In this document: positions 14,309 to 23,473 of the stretch, one piece after another | How positions within the stretch are numbered: the stretch's first letter is position 1 | Layout of the letters: every line of letters starts with the position of its first letter | DNA from: Acidobacteriaceae bacterium | GTDB lineage: Bacteria > Acidobacteriota > Terriglobia > Terriglobales > Acidobacteriaceae | Direction: 5' to 3' | Assembly: GCA_030041515.1 (NCBI GenBank) | Contig: JASHNS010000120.1 | Location: forward strand, 1 to 41,362 | DNA: 41,362 nucleotides | Program-made: the position numbers and the translations under genes | The notes under the pieces: model-generated | The model's input: the letters and a program-made list of their open reading frames with translations, nothing else | Told to the model about the DNA's origin: nothing | Databases searched by the model: none

Positions 14309-15328
14309 ATGCGGATTGTGGCGATGGAGGGGTTTGGCGGAGCCGAAGTGCTGCGGATTGCGGAGGCCGAGCGGCCGCGGCCGGGCGCAGGGGAGGTGCT
14401 GATCGAGGTGGCCGCGGCGGGGTTGAATCGCGCAGACATTTTGCAGCGGCAGGGACATTATCCGCCGCCGGCGGGCGCGCCGGAGGTACTGGGGATGGAG
14501 GTGTCCGGCACCGTGGTGGAGTGTGGTCCGGGGATCAAGGAGCGATGGAAGGTTGGCGACGCGGTGTGCGCGCTGGTTCCGGGCGGCGGGTATGCGGAGT
14601 TCTGCGTCGCCCATGCCGGGTGCTGCTTGCCTGTGCCGCATGGGCTGACGCTGGAACAAGCGGCGGCCCTGCCGGAGGCGGCGATGACGGTCTGGGCGAA
14701 TCTGTTTGCGACAGATGCGCGGAATACACCGCGACTGTTTGCGGGCGAGCGGTTTCTGATGCAGGGAGGGACGAGCGGGATTGGGGTGATGGCGATCCAG
14801 GCGGCGCGGGCGCGGGGCGCGCATGTGGCGGCGACAGCGGGATCCGCGGAGAAGTGCGAGTTTCTGCGTGGGCAGGGTTGCGAGCGGGCGTGGAATTATC
14901 GCGAGGAAGACTGGGCAGCGGGCGCGGCGGAGTGGGCTTCGGGCGGCGTCGATGTGATTCTGGATATGGTGGCGGGGGACTATTTTGCGAAGCATGTGGA
15001 ACTGCTGGGAGTGGGCGGACGTCTGATCCATATCGCAACCGGACATGGGGCGGAGGTAAGGCTGGATCTGCGCAAGGTGATGAGGAAGCGTCTGACAGTG
15101 ACGGGGTCCACGCTGCGCTCGCGACCAGTCGAAGAAAAGCGACGGCTGCGGGATGCCGTGGAGGCGGAGCTTTGGCCGCTTCTGGCGAGCGGGCAAGTGC
15201 GTGTGGTGGTCGATCGGGCATTTGCGATGGAGCAAGTGGCCGAGGCGCAGCAAAGGATGGAATCGAGCGCGCACATGGGGAAGATCGTGTTGCGGATGAA
15301 TGAGAAGATGAAGCAGATATGCGCGTAA
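14309..15328 (+). CDS. NAD(P)H:quinone oxidoreductase, zinc-independent MDR family (PIG3-like)
   Basis: A 339-residue medium-chain reductase. The N-terminal catalytic fold contains GEVLIEVAAAGLNRADILQR and GHYPPPAGAPEVLGMEVSGT, the pattern of TP53I3/PIG3-type quinone oxidoreductases; the zinc-binding Cys/His set of alcohol dehydrogenases is absent. The Rossmann part has FLMQGGTSGIGVMAIQAARA, then VDVILDMVAGDYF, and ends with RMESSAHMGKIVLRM. It probably reduces quinones or enones with NADPH in the cytoplasm. ATG 14309 is chosen over the preceding GTG because GGGAG is 7 bases upstream. Its last 10 bases overlap the LptC-like gene, so the two are translationally coupled. Confidence 0.9.
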   Translation: MRIVAMEGFGGAEVLRIAEAERPRPGAGEVLIEVAAAGLNRADILQRQGHYPPPAGAPEVLGMEVSGTVVECGPGIKERWKVGDAVCALVPGGGYAEFCVAHAGCCLPVPHGLTLEQAAALPEAAMTVWANLFATDARNTPRLFAGERFLMQGGTSGIGVMAIQAARARGAHVAATAGSAEKCEFLRGQGCERAWNYREEDWAAGAAEWASGGVDVILDMVAGDYFAKHVELLGVGGRLIHIATGHGAEVRLDLRKVMRKRLTVTGSTLRSRPVEEKRRLRDAVEAELWPLLASGQVRVVVDRAFAMEQVAEAQQRMESSAHMGKIVLRMNEKMKQICA

Positions 15329-17832
15329 CGGCGAAGAGGCTGCGAGGGTGGATTGCGCTCGCGGCGGTCCTGCTGGTGGCAACCGTAGTGGGATCTTTTC
15401 TGAAGGGGCGATACCGGTTTCGCCATATTGCGCGCGATTTGCCGGCACGGCTGGGAGTCAATATTCAGGAGTCTTCAAAGGAAATCACGTACTCCCAGTC
15501 GAGCCAGGGGCACACGCTGTTCACGCTGCAGGCGTCGAAGGAATTCCAGATGAAATCGGGACACGTACTGCTGCACAACGTGGACATCACGTTGTACGGG
15601 CCGCCGGGCTCGGGCCGAACCGATCACATTTTTGGCAGCGATTTCGATTACGACCAAAGCCAGGGGGTTGCGATCAGCCACGGCGCGGTGCAGATCCAGC
15701 TGGAAGGTCTGGGCGCGGGCAGCGCGCAGCGAGGCGGCGCCGCAGGTTCCAATGCAATCCGGGTGCAGACGAGCGGCCTGACGTTCGTGCAGAAGACCGG
15801 GCAGGCGTCCACGGCAGAGCCCGTGCACTTTCAATTGCCGCGAGCTTCGGGATCGGCGATCGGGGCCGAATACAACTCAAGGACGGGCGTCCTGGTTTTG
15901 GACAGCCAGGTTCACATCACAACGAACAGCCAGGGGAAGACGGCGAAGATCGGGGCCGCGCATGCAACGCTGGAGCGGACCAGGATGCAGGCGCTGCTGA
16001 AGGGCGCGACGCTCGATTACGAGAGCGAGCATGGGAGCGCCGACCAGGCGACGGTGGACTTCAGGCAGGATGGAACGGCGAAAGAAGTCGACGCCCAGGG
16101 AGATGTGCGGATGGCGACGGACGAGGGTGCGACGACGGACGCCGGCACGGGGGTGATCCTTCTGAATGCGAACAGTCAACCGATTCGAGCGAATCTGGGC
16201 GGGGGCGTGAGGTTTGGCGATGCGAGGCAGGGCGCGCGCATGCGGGGATCAGCGGAGGCGGGGACGCTTCTTTTTCAGGCGGCTCCGGGGTCAAATGGAT
16301 CAATGGAACTGCAGCACGCGGATTTCCGGCAAAACGTGAAGTATAGCCAGGAAGTTATTGATACGAATGGAAATATAGAGGGTAATTCGGAGCGAGAGCT
16401 GGAGGCCCAGAAGGTGGATATCGATTTCGCCAGGACCGCGCCGCGGCAACCGATCGAGGCGAGCAAGGCGGTGGCTGAGGGAAACCCCATACTGACGATG
16501 CATCAGGCAGCCAAAAACGGAACCCACCCGACTCCCGCGCAGACCACGCGCATGCGGGCAGATGAGTTGGTGGCCACACTCAGCGCCGGCAACGTGCTGC
16601 GGGAACTGGATGGGACAGGCCACACGGAGATCGACACCCTGTCGAGCGATGGCGCGCGAGAGACAAGCCGAGGCGATGAGCTGCGCGCAACTTTTAAGGA
16701 ACAAGTCGCGCCAGCGAAAACAGGAGCTGCGATGCGTGGGGCCAGCGCCAGCTCGGAACGGCGGACCGTTTCAGGCAGCCACGGAAACAGGAAAGAATCG
16801 CAGCAGGGGCCGAAGATGCAGTCGGTTCTGGAGACCGCATTCCAGGACGGCAACGTCGTGCTGATGGAGATTCCGGCTTCGGACGCCAGATCTTCGACGG
16901 CTGGAACAACGAAGCCGGGCGGTGCGGCAGAGGAGCCCCTGACAGCGTGGGCGGAGCATGCAGAGTATCACGCGGCCGACGAGGTGCTGAACCTGACCGG
17001 AAATCCTCGGTTGCGGGAGGGCGAGACGACGCAGATGTCGGCGGAGAAGATTGTGTATCACCGCGATTCCCGGAATGCCGAGGCTACGGGCGACGTGAAG
17101 GCAACGTACACCCAGGGAACGGAGGGAGGCGGGCGCACCGCGACGGTTCCAGCGATGGGCGGCAACGGGCCGGTGCACGTCATTGCGGCACGCGCGGAGA
17201 TGCACCATGCGACCGGAGAAGCGACTTTTTATGGGGTCGCGCAGGAAAGAGCCCGGATGTGGCAGGGACCGGACAGTCTGTTGGCGCCGACCATTGAAAT
17301 CGATCGCAGCCAGGACGTGCTGAAGGCGTGGGGAAACGGCGCGGGACCGGAGGTGGCGGCGAATTTCACGTCGGCAATGGGCGCCAGGCACGAAGAGACG
17401 CTGGTGAGTGTAGAAAGCCGGAAACTGGACTACTCCGACAAGAGCCGTGTGGCTGACTTCCAGGGCGATGTGACAGCCGAGCACGGAGATGAGGCGATGC
17501 ACGCCGAAAATGCGTTGGTGTTTCTGAAGCCGGAGGAAAAGGCATCGAGCGATCGCGCGGGAAAACAGAATTCAGAGATCGATCACGTAGTGGCAACGGG
17601 GCATGTGGTATTCACGCAGCCAGGCAGGCGAGGGGAAGGATCGAAGCTGGTGTATACGGCGGACGATGGCAAATATGTGTTGACGGGAACGCCGGGAGCG
17701 CAGCCGCAATTGTGGGATCGAGTGCACGGAACGACCACGGGGGCCGCGTTGATTTTCAATAGTCAGAATGATAGCGTCGAGGTCAGTGGGGGAAAATCGA
17801 GCGCCGTCACGATGACGCGTGCTCCCAGGTAA
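15319..17832 (+). CDS. LptC/LptA-like fusion protein for LPS export
   Basis: An 837-residue membrane-anchored protein placed where lptC and lptA normally stand, directly before lptB. One N-terminal span ([20 protein letters not shown], residues 11-30) anchors it. An LptC-type start follows ([44 protein letters not shown]). The rest consists of repeated OstA/LptA-like beta stretches, for example [19 protein letters not shown], then [20 protein letters not shown] with [20 protein letters not shown]. Near the C-terminus comes [20 protein letters not shown] followed by [16 protein letters not shown]. These patterns fit a periplasmic lipid bridge. The stop shares one base with the lptB start. Domain limits are by eye, and the number of LptA-like modules is uncertain. 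Confidence 0.8.
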   Translation: MRVTAKRLRGWIALAAVLLVATVVGSFLKGRYRFRHIARDLPARLGVNIQESSKEITYSQSSQGHTLFTLQASKEFQMKSGHVLLHNVDITLYGPPGSGRTDHIFGSDFDYDQSQGVAISHGAVQIQLEGLGAGSAQRGGAAGSNAIRVQTSGLTFVQKTGQASTAEPVHFQLPRASGSAIGAEYNSRTGVLVLDSQVHITTNSQGKTAKIGAAHATLERTRMQALLKGATLDYESEHGSADQATVDFRQDGTAKEVDAQGDVRMATDEGATTDAGTGVILLNANSQPIRANLGGGVRFGDARQGARMRGSAEAGTLLFQAAPGSNGSMELQHADFRQNVKYSQEVIDTNGNIEGNSERELEAQKVDIDFARTAPRQPIEASKAVAEGNPILTMHQAAKNGTHPTPAQTTRMRADELVATLSAGNVLRELDGTGHTEIDTLSSDGARETSRGDELRATFKEQVAPAKTGAAMRGASASSERRTVSGSHGNRKESQQGPKMQSVLETAFQDGNVVLMEIPASDARSSTAGTTKPGGAAEEPLTAWAEHAEYHAADEVLNLTGNPRLREGETTQMSAEKIVYHRDSRNAEATGDVKATYTQGTEGGGRTATVPAMGGNGPVHVIAARAEMHHATGEATFYGVAQERARMWQGPDSLLAPTIEIDRSQDVLKAWGNGAGPEVAANFTSAMGARHEETLVSVESRKLDYSDKSRVADFQGDVTAEHGDEAMHAENALVFLKPEEKASSDRAGKQNSEIDHVVATGHVVFTQPGRRGEGSKLVYTADDGKYVLTGTPGAQPQLWDRVHGTTTGAALIFNSQNDSVEVSGGKSSAVTMTRAPR

Positions 17833-18560
17833 TGCGAAAGCTAACCACCGACGACATCAGCAAATCGTACAAGGGCCGCCAGGTGGTTCACGGCGTGAGC
17901 GTGCAGGTGACGGAAGGCGAAGTGGTGGGCCTTCTGGGACCGAACGGGGCTGGGAAAACGACCAGCTTTTACATGATCGTGGGGCTGATCCAGCCGGATG
18001 CCGGGCGTATTCTGGCGGACGGCGAAGACATTACCCAGGTGCCCATGTATTTGCGGGCGCGGCAATATGGGATCAGTTATCTTCCCCAGGAACCGTCGGT
18101 TTTTCGGAAATTGACGGTAGAAGAGAACATTCTGGCAGTGCTGGAAGTCCAGTCGGTAACGCCGGAAATGCGGCGCGCGCGCGCGGAAAAACTGATCGAG
18201 CAGCTGAATCTGGGACATATCCGCAAGACGCGCGGGTATGCGCTCTCAGGAGGAGAACGTCGCCGGGTAGAGATTGCGCGAAGCCTGTGCATCCAGCCAT
18301 CGTTCATTTTGCTGGACGAGCCCTTTTCGGGAATTGATCCCATAGCGGTCCTGGATTTGCAGGAAATCATTTTTGACCTCAAAGCGAGTGGGATCGGAGT
18401 TCTGATTACGGACCATAATGTCCGCGAGACGCTGTCGGTGACCGATCGCGCCTACATCATCAACGAAGGACAGATCTTCCGGCATGGGACGCCGGAACAA
18501 CTGGGCAGCGATCCGGAAGTGCGCAGAGTGTATCTGGGAGAGAGTTTTTCGCTGGATTGA
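17832..18560 (+). CDS. lptB: LPS export ABC transporter ATP-binding protein LptB
   Basis: The 242-residue ATPase that drives lipopolysaccharide extraction from the inner membrane together with LptF and LptG, which are not in the window. Walker A is GPNGAGKTT (about residue 36), the Q-loop is [17 protein letters not shown], the ABC signature is [15 protein letters not shown], and Walker B is [13 protein letters not shown]. The switch His lies in [10 protein letters not shown]. The [15 protein letters not shown] stretch and a C-terminus with [10 protein letters not shown] are characteristic of LptB rather than other ABC proteins. The ATG overlaps the stop of the LptC/A-like gene by one base (TAATG), so translation is coupled. 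Confidence 0.97.
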   Translation: MRKLTTDDISKSYKGRQVVHGVSVQVTEGEVVGLLGPNGAGKTTSFYMIVGLIQPDAGRILADGEDITQVPMYLRARQYGISYLPQEPSVFRKLTVEENILAVLEVQSVTPEMRRARAEKLIEQLNLGHIRKTRGYALSGGERRRVEIARSLCIQPSFILLDEPFSGIDPIAVLDLQEIIFDLKASGIGVLITDHNVRETLSVTDRAYIINEGQIFRHGTPEQLGSDPEVRRVYLGESFSLD

Positions 18561-18649
18561 AGTCCGGGCGGAATGGCTGAACCCAGAGTCAGCAGGGGAT
18601 GTACACTTTGAGGCACAGGTGGGGCGCAAAGCCCGTCCAGTAGAGGTTT

Positions 18650-20416
18650 ATGCCATTACTCCAGCCAAAGCTCAGCCTGAAAGTCGCCCAGCGGCAGATA
18701 TTGACGCCAGGGCTGATGCAGATGGTCAGTGTGCTTGCGCTGAACAAGCTGGAACTAAAAGAGATGATCCAGGCGGAGATCGCGGAGAATCCGGTACTGG
18801 AGGAGATGGAAGAGAACGTTCCTCTGCTGGACGATGTTGCGCGCGAGGAAGAGGAACGGGACCGGCCGGCGGAGACGCAGGCGGCCGTGGAAGGCGAGGG
18901 CAAGGAGAAGGATCCCTTCGACGAGATCGATTTTGGGAGTTACTTTCAGGATTATCTCGATCCAGGATTCCGGTCGCCGAACAATTACGAGGAAATCGAG
19001 AAGCCGTCGATTGAGAATTTTCTTTCGGCGCCGGCCACGCTGAGCGACCATCTCTTCTGGCAGTTGGGAGCGCTGAACCTGGCACCCGCCGTGCGCGAAG
19101 CGGCGGAGTACATCATCGGAAACCTGAACGAGGATGGCTACCTGACAGCGACGGAGGAGGAGTTGCTGGAAGGCTACCTGCGGGAGCAGATGGAGCCTGA
19201 TCCATCAGAGAACCGCAGTGGGGCTTCGCCGAAGGATCTGGCGGCCCGGGTGGCGGAGTTGGCCCCGTCGATGACGGAGCGGGCCCGGCACCACCTGGCA
19301 GCCGGTCTCGACGTGGTGCGGCAGTTGGATCCGATCGGCGTGGGCACACGGGACCTGCGCGAGTGTCTGCTGATGCAGGTGGAAGCGCAGAAGAAGGAGT
19401 TCCATCTGATTTTTCAGCGTGGCGCCGGAGCGCGAGGAAGCTCGGTGAACGGGACGCATGTGGCCATGGCGCCCCTGAACGCGAACGGCAGGGACCCGGC
19501 CTCGATTGAAGCAGGCAACGACGATGCGGCATCCCATGGGGAAGAGAGCGAGGGGCAGACAAGCAGCGGCAAGCCTGAGGTGTCGTCCAGGGGACAGGCG
19601 AATCGGGCGGAGATTTTCGAGCTGGCAAGGCAGATCATCGATGTCCATATGTTGTTGCTGCAGAAGCGAGATCCGCGGGAACTGGCCAGGGCGGTGGGCA
19701 AACCTGTGGAGGAGACGCAGCGGGCGATTGATTTCATCAGGACGTTGGACCCGAGGCCCGGGCAGAGGTACAACCGCAGCGAAGCGAGGCTGATCGAGCC
19801 GGACGTGGCGTTTGTCAAGCGCGGCGACGATTGGGTGGTGGCGATGAACGAAGACGACCTGCCCACGCTGCGGCTCAATCAGGGATACCGGCGGCTGCTG
19901 ACGCAGGACGGCGCGGAAAAGGACGTCAAGGATTACATCAAGGAGCGGTACCGCTCAGCGCTGCAACTGATGCGGAATATCGAGCAGCGCAAGAACACGA
20001 TCCTGCGAACGTGCGAGTCGATCGTTCGGCGGCAGGGAGAGTTTCTGGAGAAGGGCGTGGATGCGCTGAAGCCGATGATGATCAAGGAAGTCGCGGAGGA
20101 GATCGGGGTTCATCCGTCGACGGTGAGCCGGGCGGTTTCCAGCAAATACGTGCATACGCCGCAGGGCGTTTATGAGCTGCGGTTCTTCTTCAGCGAGGGC
20201 GTGAACGGGCCGGAGGGTGCCGGAACGCCGCTGATGCTGCTGAAGCGGAAGGTAAAGAAGCTGATTGAGGAGGAGGATCCGCGGAAACCGCTGACGGACG
20301 ATCAGATTGCGAATCTGCTGCAGGGGCAGGGTATCGACGTAACCAGACGAACGGTGGCAAAATACCGCGAGGATTTGCATATTCCCAGCACGCACCAGCG
20401 GCGGATCCGCAGCTGA
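18650..20416 (+). CDS. rpoN: RNA polymerase sigma-54 factor
   Basis: Directs RNA polymerase to -24/-12 promoters that need an AAA+ activator. The 588-residue protein has region I (LSLKVAQRQILTPGLMQMVS, then MIQAEIAENPVLEEME), an acidic region II, and the core-binding domain (NEDGYLTATEEELLEG, DPIGVGTRDLRECLLMQVEA). The DNA-binding part includes the HTH EIGVHPSTVSRAVSSKYVH and the RpoN box TRRTVAKYRE near the C-terminus. It is longer than the usual 450-500 residues because about 65 Gly/Ser/Asn/Glu-rich residues (about 256-320) interrupt the core-binding domain. AGAGG lies just before the ATG. The lptB-rpoN-hpf order is conserved across phyla. Confidence 0.97.
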   Translation: MPLLQPKLSLKVAQRQILTPGLMQMVSVLALNKLELKEMIQAEIAENPVLEEMEENVPLLDDVAREEEERDRPAETQAAVEGEGKEKDPFDEIDFGSYFQDYLDPGFRSPNNYEEIEKPSIENFLSAPATLSDHLFWQLGALNLAPAVREAAEYIIGNLNEDGYLTATEEELLEGYLREQMEPDPSENRSGASPKDLAARVAELAPSMTERARHHLAAGLDVVRQLDPIGVGTRDLRECLLMQVEAQKKEFHLIFQRGAGARGSSVNGTHVAMAPLNANGRDPASIEAGNDDAASHGEESEGQTSSGKPEVSSRGQANRAEIFELARQIIDVHMLLLQKRDPRELARAVGKPVEETQRAIDFIRTLDPRPGQRYNRSEARLIEPDVAFVKRGDDWVVAMNEDDLPTLRLNQGYRRLLTQDGAEKDVKDYIKERYRSALQLMRNIEQRKNTILRTCESIVRRQGEFLEKGVDALKPMMIKEVAEEIGVHPSTVSRAVSSKYVHTPQGVYELRFFFSEGVNGPEGAGTPLMLLKRKVKKLIEEEDPRKPLTDDQIANLLQGQGIDVTRRTVAKYREDLHIPSTHQRRIRS

Positions 20417-20443
20417 ACCGCTCCGCGGAAAAGGAGCTTTCCC

Positions 20444-21100
20444 ATGCAGGCAGAGTACACAGGAAGGCAGATCACCATCACGCCGGCACTGCGCCGGCTG
20501 GGCGATGAAGGAATTGAACGAATTGCAAGGCTGCTGCCGAAGGCGGTGGGCGCGCATATTGTGCTGACGTCGGAGAAGAGCCGCAAGACAGCCGACGTGA
20601 CGGTGAAGATGCGGGCAGGGAAGATCGTGGGTTTCAGCGAATCCTACAGCATCGAGACGGCACTGCGCGAGGCACTGACGAGGGCGGAGACGCAGGCTGT
20701 TCGAAGCAGGAAGCGGACGCATACGATCAAGCGTCAGCCGAAGGAGGAGAAGCTGCCGCACGAAGTGATGCCGGTGCGGGCGCGGAAGGGCATCCGGACG
20801 CGGGCGGAGGATGAGGAGACGCAGGGAGCTGTGGCGGCGACGAGGACAAACGGCCGGCGCACGGGGAAAGAGGTGGTTCCGGTCACGGTGCATACGTTTC
20901 CCGCACGGTCTCCGGTGACGGAGCCGCATGTGGTGCGCTCGGCGGATTCGGTGGCGCTGCGGCCGATGACCATCGACGAGGCGGTGAAGGAAGCGGAATT
21001 CCGGGACCGAGACGTTTTCGTGTTCCGCAATCACGCCGGGACGGTATGCGTCCTGCACCGCAAGCGCGACGGGAAGATGGAGCTGATCGAAGCGCCGTAG
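20444..21100 (+). CDS. hpf: Ribosome hibernation promoting factor, long form
   Basis: Binds the 30S subunit in starving cells and pairs 70S ribosomes into inactive 100S dimers. The N-terminal S30AE/YfiA domain (residues 1-100) reads VRM-like YTGRQITITPALRRLGDEGI and ends in SIETALREALTRAETQA. A basic linker of about 60 residues (TIKRQPKEEKLPHEV and following) leads to the long-form dimerisation domain: LRPMTIDEAVKEAEFRDRDV, then FVFRNHAGTVCVLHRKRDG. The 218-residue length and this second domain separate it from short HPF/YfiA. GGAG lies 7 bases before the ATG, 27 bases after rpoN, in the same operon. Confidence 0.94.
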   Translation: MQAEYTGRQITITPALRRLGDEGIERIARLLPKAVGAHIVLTSEKSRKTADVTVKMRAGKIVGFSESYSIETALREALTRAETQAVRSRKRTHTIKRQPKEEKLPHEVMPVRARKGIRTRAEDEETQGAVAATRTNGRRTGKEVVPVTVHTFPARSPVTEPHVVRSADSVALRPMTIDEAVKEAEFRDRDVFVFRNHAGTVCVLHRKRDGKMELIEAP

Positions 21101-21132
21101 GGGCAGCCAGGGGCCCTGCAGCAGGAGGGGGA

Positions 21133-21339
21133 ATGAGCAGCACGCCGATGGAACTCATCCGGAAGCTGGACGAGACGGCGGCGGCGCTGCGCGAGCTGGC
21201 TCAACAGGTGCGGGAGGCCGCGCCGGAGACGGAAGACACCGGACTGCGGGCAGAGATGCTGGAGAGCGCTGAAGGGCTGGAGCGGCGCGCCAATGATCTG
21301 ACTGAAGCGATCTCGCGGCTGCGGGTGAAGATCAATTAA
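21133..21339 (+). CDS. Small helical protein, unknown function
   Basis: A 68-residue protein predicted by eye to be almost entirely helical: MELIRKLDETAAALRELAQQ, then ETEDTGLRAEMLESAEGLER and LTEAISRLRVKIN. The heptad-like Leu/Ala spacing suggests a coiled coil. I do not recognise a family. The strong GGAGGGGGA sequence directly before the ATG at 21133 supports a real gene; the longer frame overlaps hpf. It is the last gene before the terminator at 21394, 32 bases after hpf, so it belongs to the lpt-rpoN-hpf transcription unit. Confidence 0.7.
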   Translation: MSSTPMELIRKLDETAAALRELAQQVREAAPETEDTGLRAEMLESAEGLERRANDLTEAISRLRVKIN

Positions 21340-21342
21340 AGG

Positions 21343-21368
21343 TGGACATGCCGCAGACCCGGTATACT
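21343..21368 (+). promoter_or_regulatory. dxs: Candidate -10 element upstream of the dxs leader
   Basis: TATACT at 21363-21368 is a good -10 hexamer. The only -35-like hexamer, TGGACA (21343-21348), is just 14 bases away, which is short. Transcription would begin near 21375, before the 21394-21420 hairpin, so that hairpin would lie in the dxs leader. Confidence 0.3.
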
Positions 21369-21393
21369 TAAGGTTCAGAGGGAGTTCCGACCG

Positions 21394-21420
21394 AAAGACC
21401 CCCAGAGGCGGGGTCTTTTT
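21394..21420 (+). terminator. Intrinsic terminator after the lpt-rpoN-hpf unit
   Basis: AAAGACCCC (21394-21402) pairs with GGGGTCTTT (21410-21418) around a 7-base loop, and the T-run continues to 21420. It ends the upstream operon; if the TATACT promoter is real it would act as an attenuator for dxs. Confidence 0.8.
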
Positions 21421-21484
21421 CGATTGCGGGCAACAGGCCGTTCGTTCCCGTGTTCCTAAAGGCGTGGCCCTCTGGATGCAACCC

Positions 21485-23377
21485 ATGGGCAAACTACTGG
21501 ACAGCATTCACTCTCCTGCCGACGTGAAGAAGCTTTCTGTGCCGCAGCTGGAAGCGCTGGCGCAGGAGATTCGGGAGCGGCTGATCGTCACGCTGTCGAA
21601 AACAGGCGGACATCTGGGACCGAATCTCGGCGTGGTGGAACTGACGCTGGCGCTGCACTATGTCTTCGATACGCCGGCGGATAAGTTCGTCTTCGATGTG
21701 AGCCATCAGGCCTATGTGCACAAGATGCTGACGGGACGCTGCGAGCAACTGGACACGATGCGGCAGCCAGGCGGATTGAATGGGTTTATGCTGCGCACCG
21801 AGAGCGAGCACGACTGCTACGGGGCGGGGCATGCGGGAACGGCGCTTTCCGCGGCGCTGGGGATGGCGGTGGCTCGCGATCTGAGCGGCAGCAGGGAACA
21901 TGTGGTTGCGCTGGCGGGCGACGCGGCGTTCACCAACGGGATTTCGTTCGAGGCGCTGAACAACATAGCCGATCAGACGAAGCGGCTGATTGTGGTTCTG
22001 AACGATAACGAGTGGTCGATCGACCGCAACGTTGGCGCCATCGCGAAATACCTGCACAAGATTGTGACCAATCCGCACCTGAGCCAACTGCACGACAGCG
22101 CGGCGCGACTGCTGGAGCGGGTGGGCGGCAAGGGAGCGCTGCATGTGGTGCGGCGCGCGGAAGAGGCGGCGAAGGGATTGCTGTGGCCGTCGTTTTTGTT
22201 CGAGGAGTTCGGGCTGACCTATTACGGCCCAGTGGACGGGCACAACATCGGACTGCTGATTGAGACCTTCAAATTCCTGAAGCAGCAGGAGCGGCCGGTG
22301 CTGTTGCACGCGATCACGCAGAAGGGACGGGGATTTCAGCCGGCGCTGGACAAGCAGAAGAAATTTCACGGGCTGGGGCCGTACGATCCGGAGACGGGCG
22401 ACACGAAAGTGGCCGGGCAGCCGACGTATTCGGAGGTTTTTGCGGAGAGCCTGGTGAAGCTGGCCGACGAGAACGCGAAGGTGGTGGCGATTACGGCGGC
22501 GATGCCGAACGGAACGGCACTGGATCTGTTCCGGCCGCATCATCCTAAGCGGTATTTCGACGTGGGAATCGCCGAGGAGCATGCGGTGATCTTCGCGGCG
22601 GGGATGGCGACGCAGGGATACAAGCCCTTCTGTGCGATTTACTCGACATTTCTGCAGCGGGGATTCGATCCGATTGTGCACGACGTGTGCCTGCAGAACC
22701 TGCCGGTGGTCTTCTGCATGGATCGCGCGGGACTGAGCGGGGATGACGGGCCGACGCATCACGGTTTGTTCGATATTGCGTATCTCCGAGGCGTGCCGAA
22801 TATCGTGCAGATGGCGGCGGCGAATGAAGACGAGCTGGCGGACATGATGTACACGGCGATGCTGCATCCGGGGCCGAGCGCGATTCGTTATCCGCGAGGG
22901 ACGGGGCCGGGCGCGACGGTGAAGCCGCATCCGAGCGCTCTGGAAATAGGCCGGGCCGAAGTGGTGCGCGAGGGCGATGACGTCGTGATTCTGGGGCTGG
23001 GATCGATGCTGGCCATGGCGAAAGATCTGGCGGTGGCGCTGGAGGCACAGGGGTACACGGCGGCGGTCATCAATCCGCGGTTCATCAAGCCGCTGGACGT
23101 GCAACTGATCACGGGGTATGCGCGGCGCGCGACAGCGCTGGTGGCGATGGAGGATCATGTGCTGATGGGCGGCTTTGGGAGCGCGGTGCTGGAGGCGCTG
23201 AGCGAGGCGGGAGTGGAGACGCCGGTGGTTCGCATCGGGTGGCCGGACCGGTTCATTGAGCACGGCAAGGTGGATCAGCTGCGCGCGCGGCACGGGGTGA
23301 GCGTGGAGGCAGCGCTGGAAAAGCTGGCACCCTATCTGGAGCGTGGAGCACGACGGCTGGTGGCGGGACAGAGATGA
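21485..23377 (+). CDS. dxs: 1-deoxy-D-xylulose-5-phosphate synthase
   Basis: Condenses pyruvate and glyceraldehyde 3-phosphate, the first step of the MEP isoprenoid pathway. The 630-residue protein has the DXS order of motifs: SKTGGHLGPNLGVVELT, VSHQAYVHKMLTGR, SFEALNN with LNDNEWSIDRNVGA, YYGPVDGHNIG, FDVGIAEEHAV (catalytic Glu), then CMDRAGLSGDDGPTHHGLFD and SAIRYPRGTG. The TPP motif is GDAA instead of GDGA (Asp 146, Ala 147), although the partner Asn 175 is kept at the normal distance. The canonical GHS is GHA. The start is uncertain among GTG 21464, ATG 21476 and ATG 21485; the last matches the usual family N-terminus. Confidence 0.93.
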   Translation: MGKLLDSIHSPADVKKLSVPQLEALAQEIRERLIVTLSKTGGHLGPNLGVVELTLALHYVFDTPADKFVFDVSHQAYVHKMLTGRCEQLDTMRQPGGLNGFMLRTESEHDCYGAGHAGTALSAALGMAVARDLSGSREHVVALAGDAAFTNGISFEALNNIADQTKRLIVVLNDNEWSIDRNVGAIAKYLHKIVTNPHLSQLHDSAARLLERVGGKGALHVVRRAEEAAKGLLWPSFLFEEFGLTYYGPVDGHNIGLLIETFKFLKQQERPVLLHAITQKGRGFQPALDKQKKFHGLGPYDPETGDTKVAGQPTYSEVFAESLVKLADENAKVVAITAAMPNGTALDLFRPHHPKRYFDVGIAEEHAVIFAAGMATQGYKPFCAIYSTFLQRGFDPIVHDVCLQNLPVVFCMDRAGLSGDDGPTHHGLFDIAYLRGVPNIVQMAAANEDELADMMYTAMLHPGPSAIRYPRGTGPGATVKPHPSALEIGRAEVVREGDDVVILGLGSMLAMAKDLAVALEAQGYTAAVINPRFIKPLDVQLITGYARRATALVAMEDHVLMGGFGSAVLEALSEAGVETPVVRIGWPDRFIEHGKVDQLRARHGVSVEAALEKLAPYLERGARRLVAGQR

Positions 23378-23473
23378 TCCCAGGTTCCAGACCCGGAATC
23401 TGTGCCATGGCGAATTCTGTGTATGGCCCGTGTCCCGGGCGTTGTGGGAAGATTCGGAGCAATACCCCCCTTC

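Noticed and set aside
19079-19096. Sigma-54 type promoter TGGCAC-N5-GTGC
   Set aside because: Lies inside rpoN coding sequence, differs from TTGC at the -12 element and has no gene start downstream.
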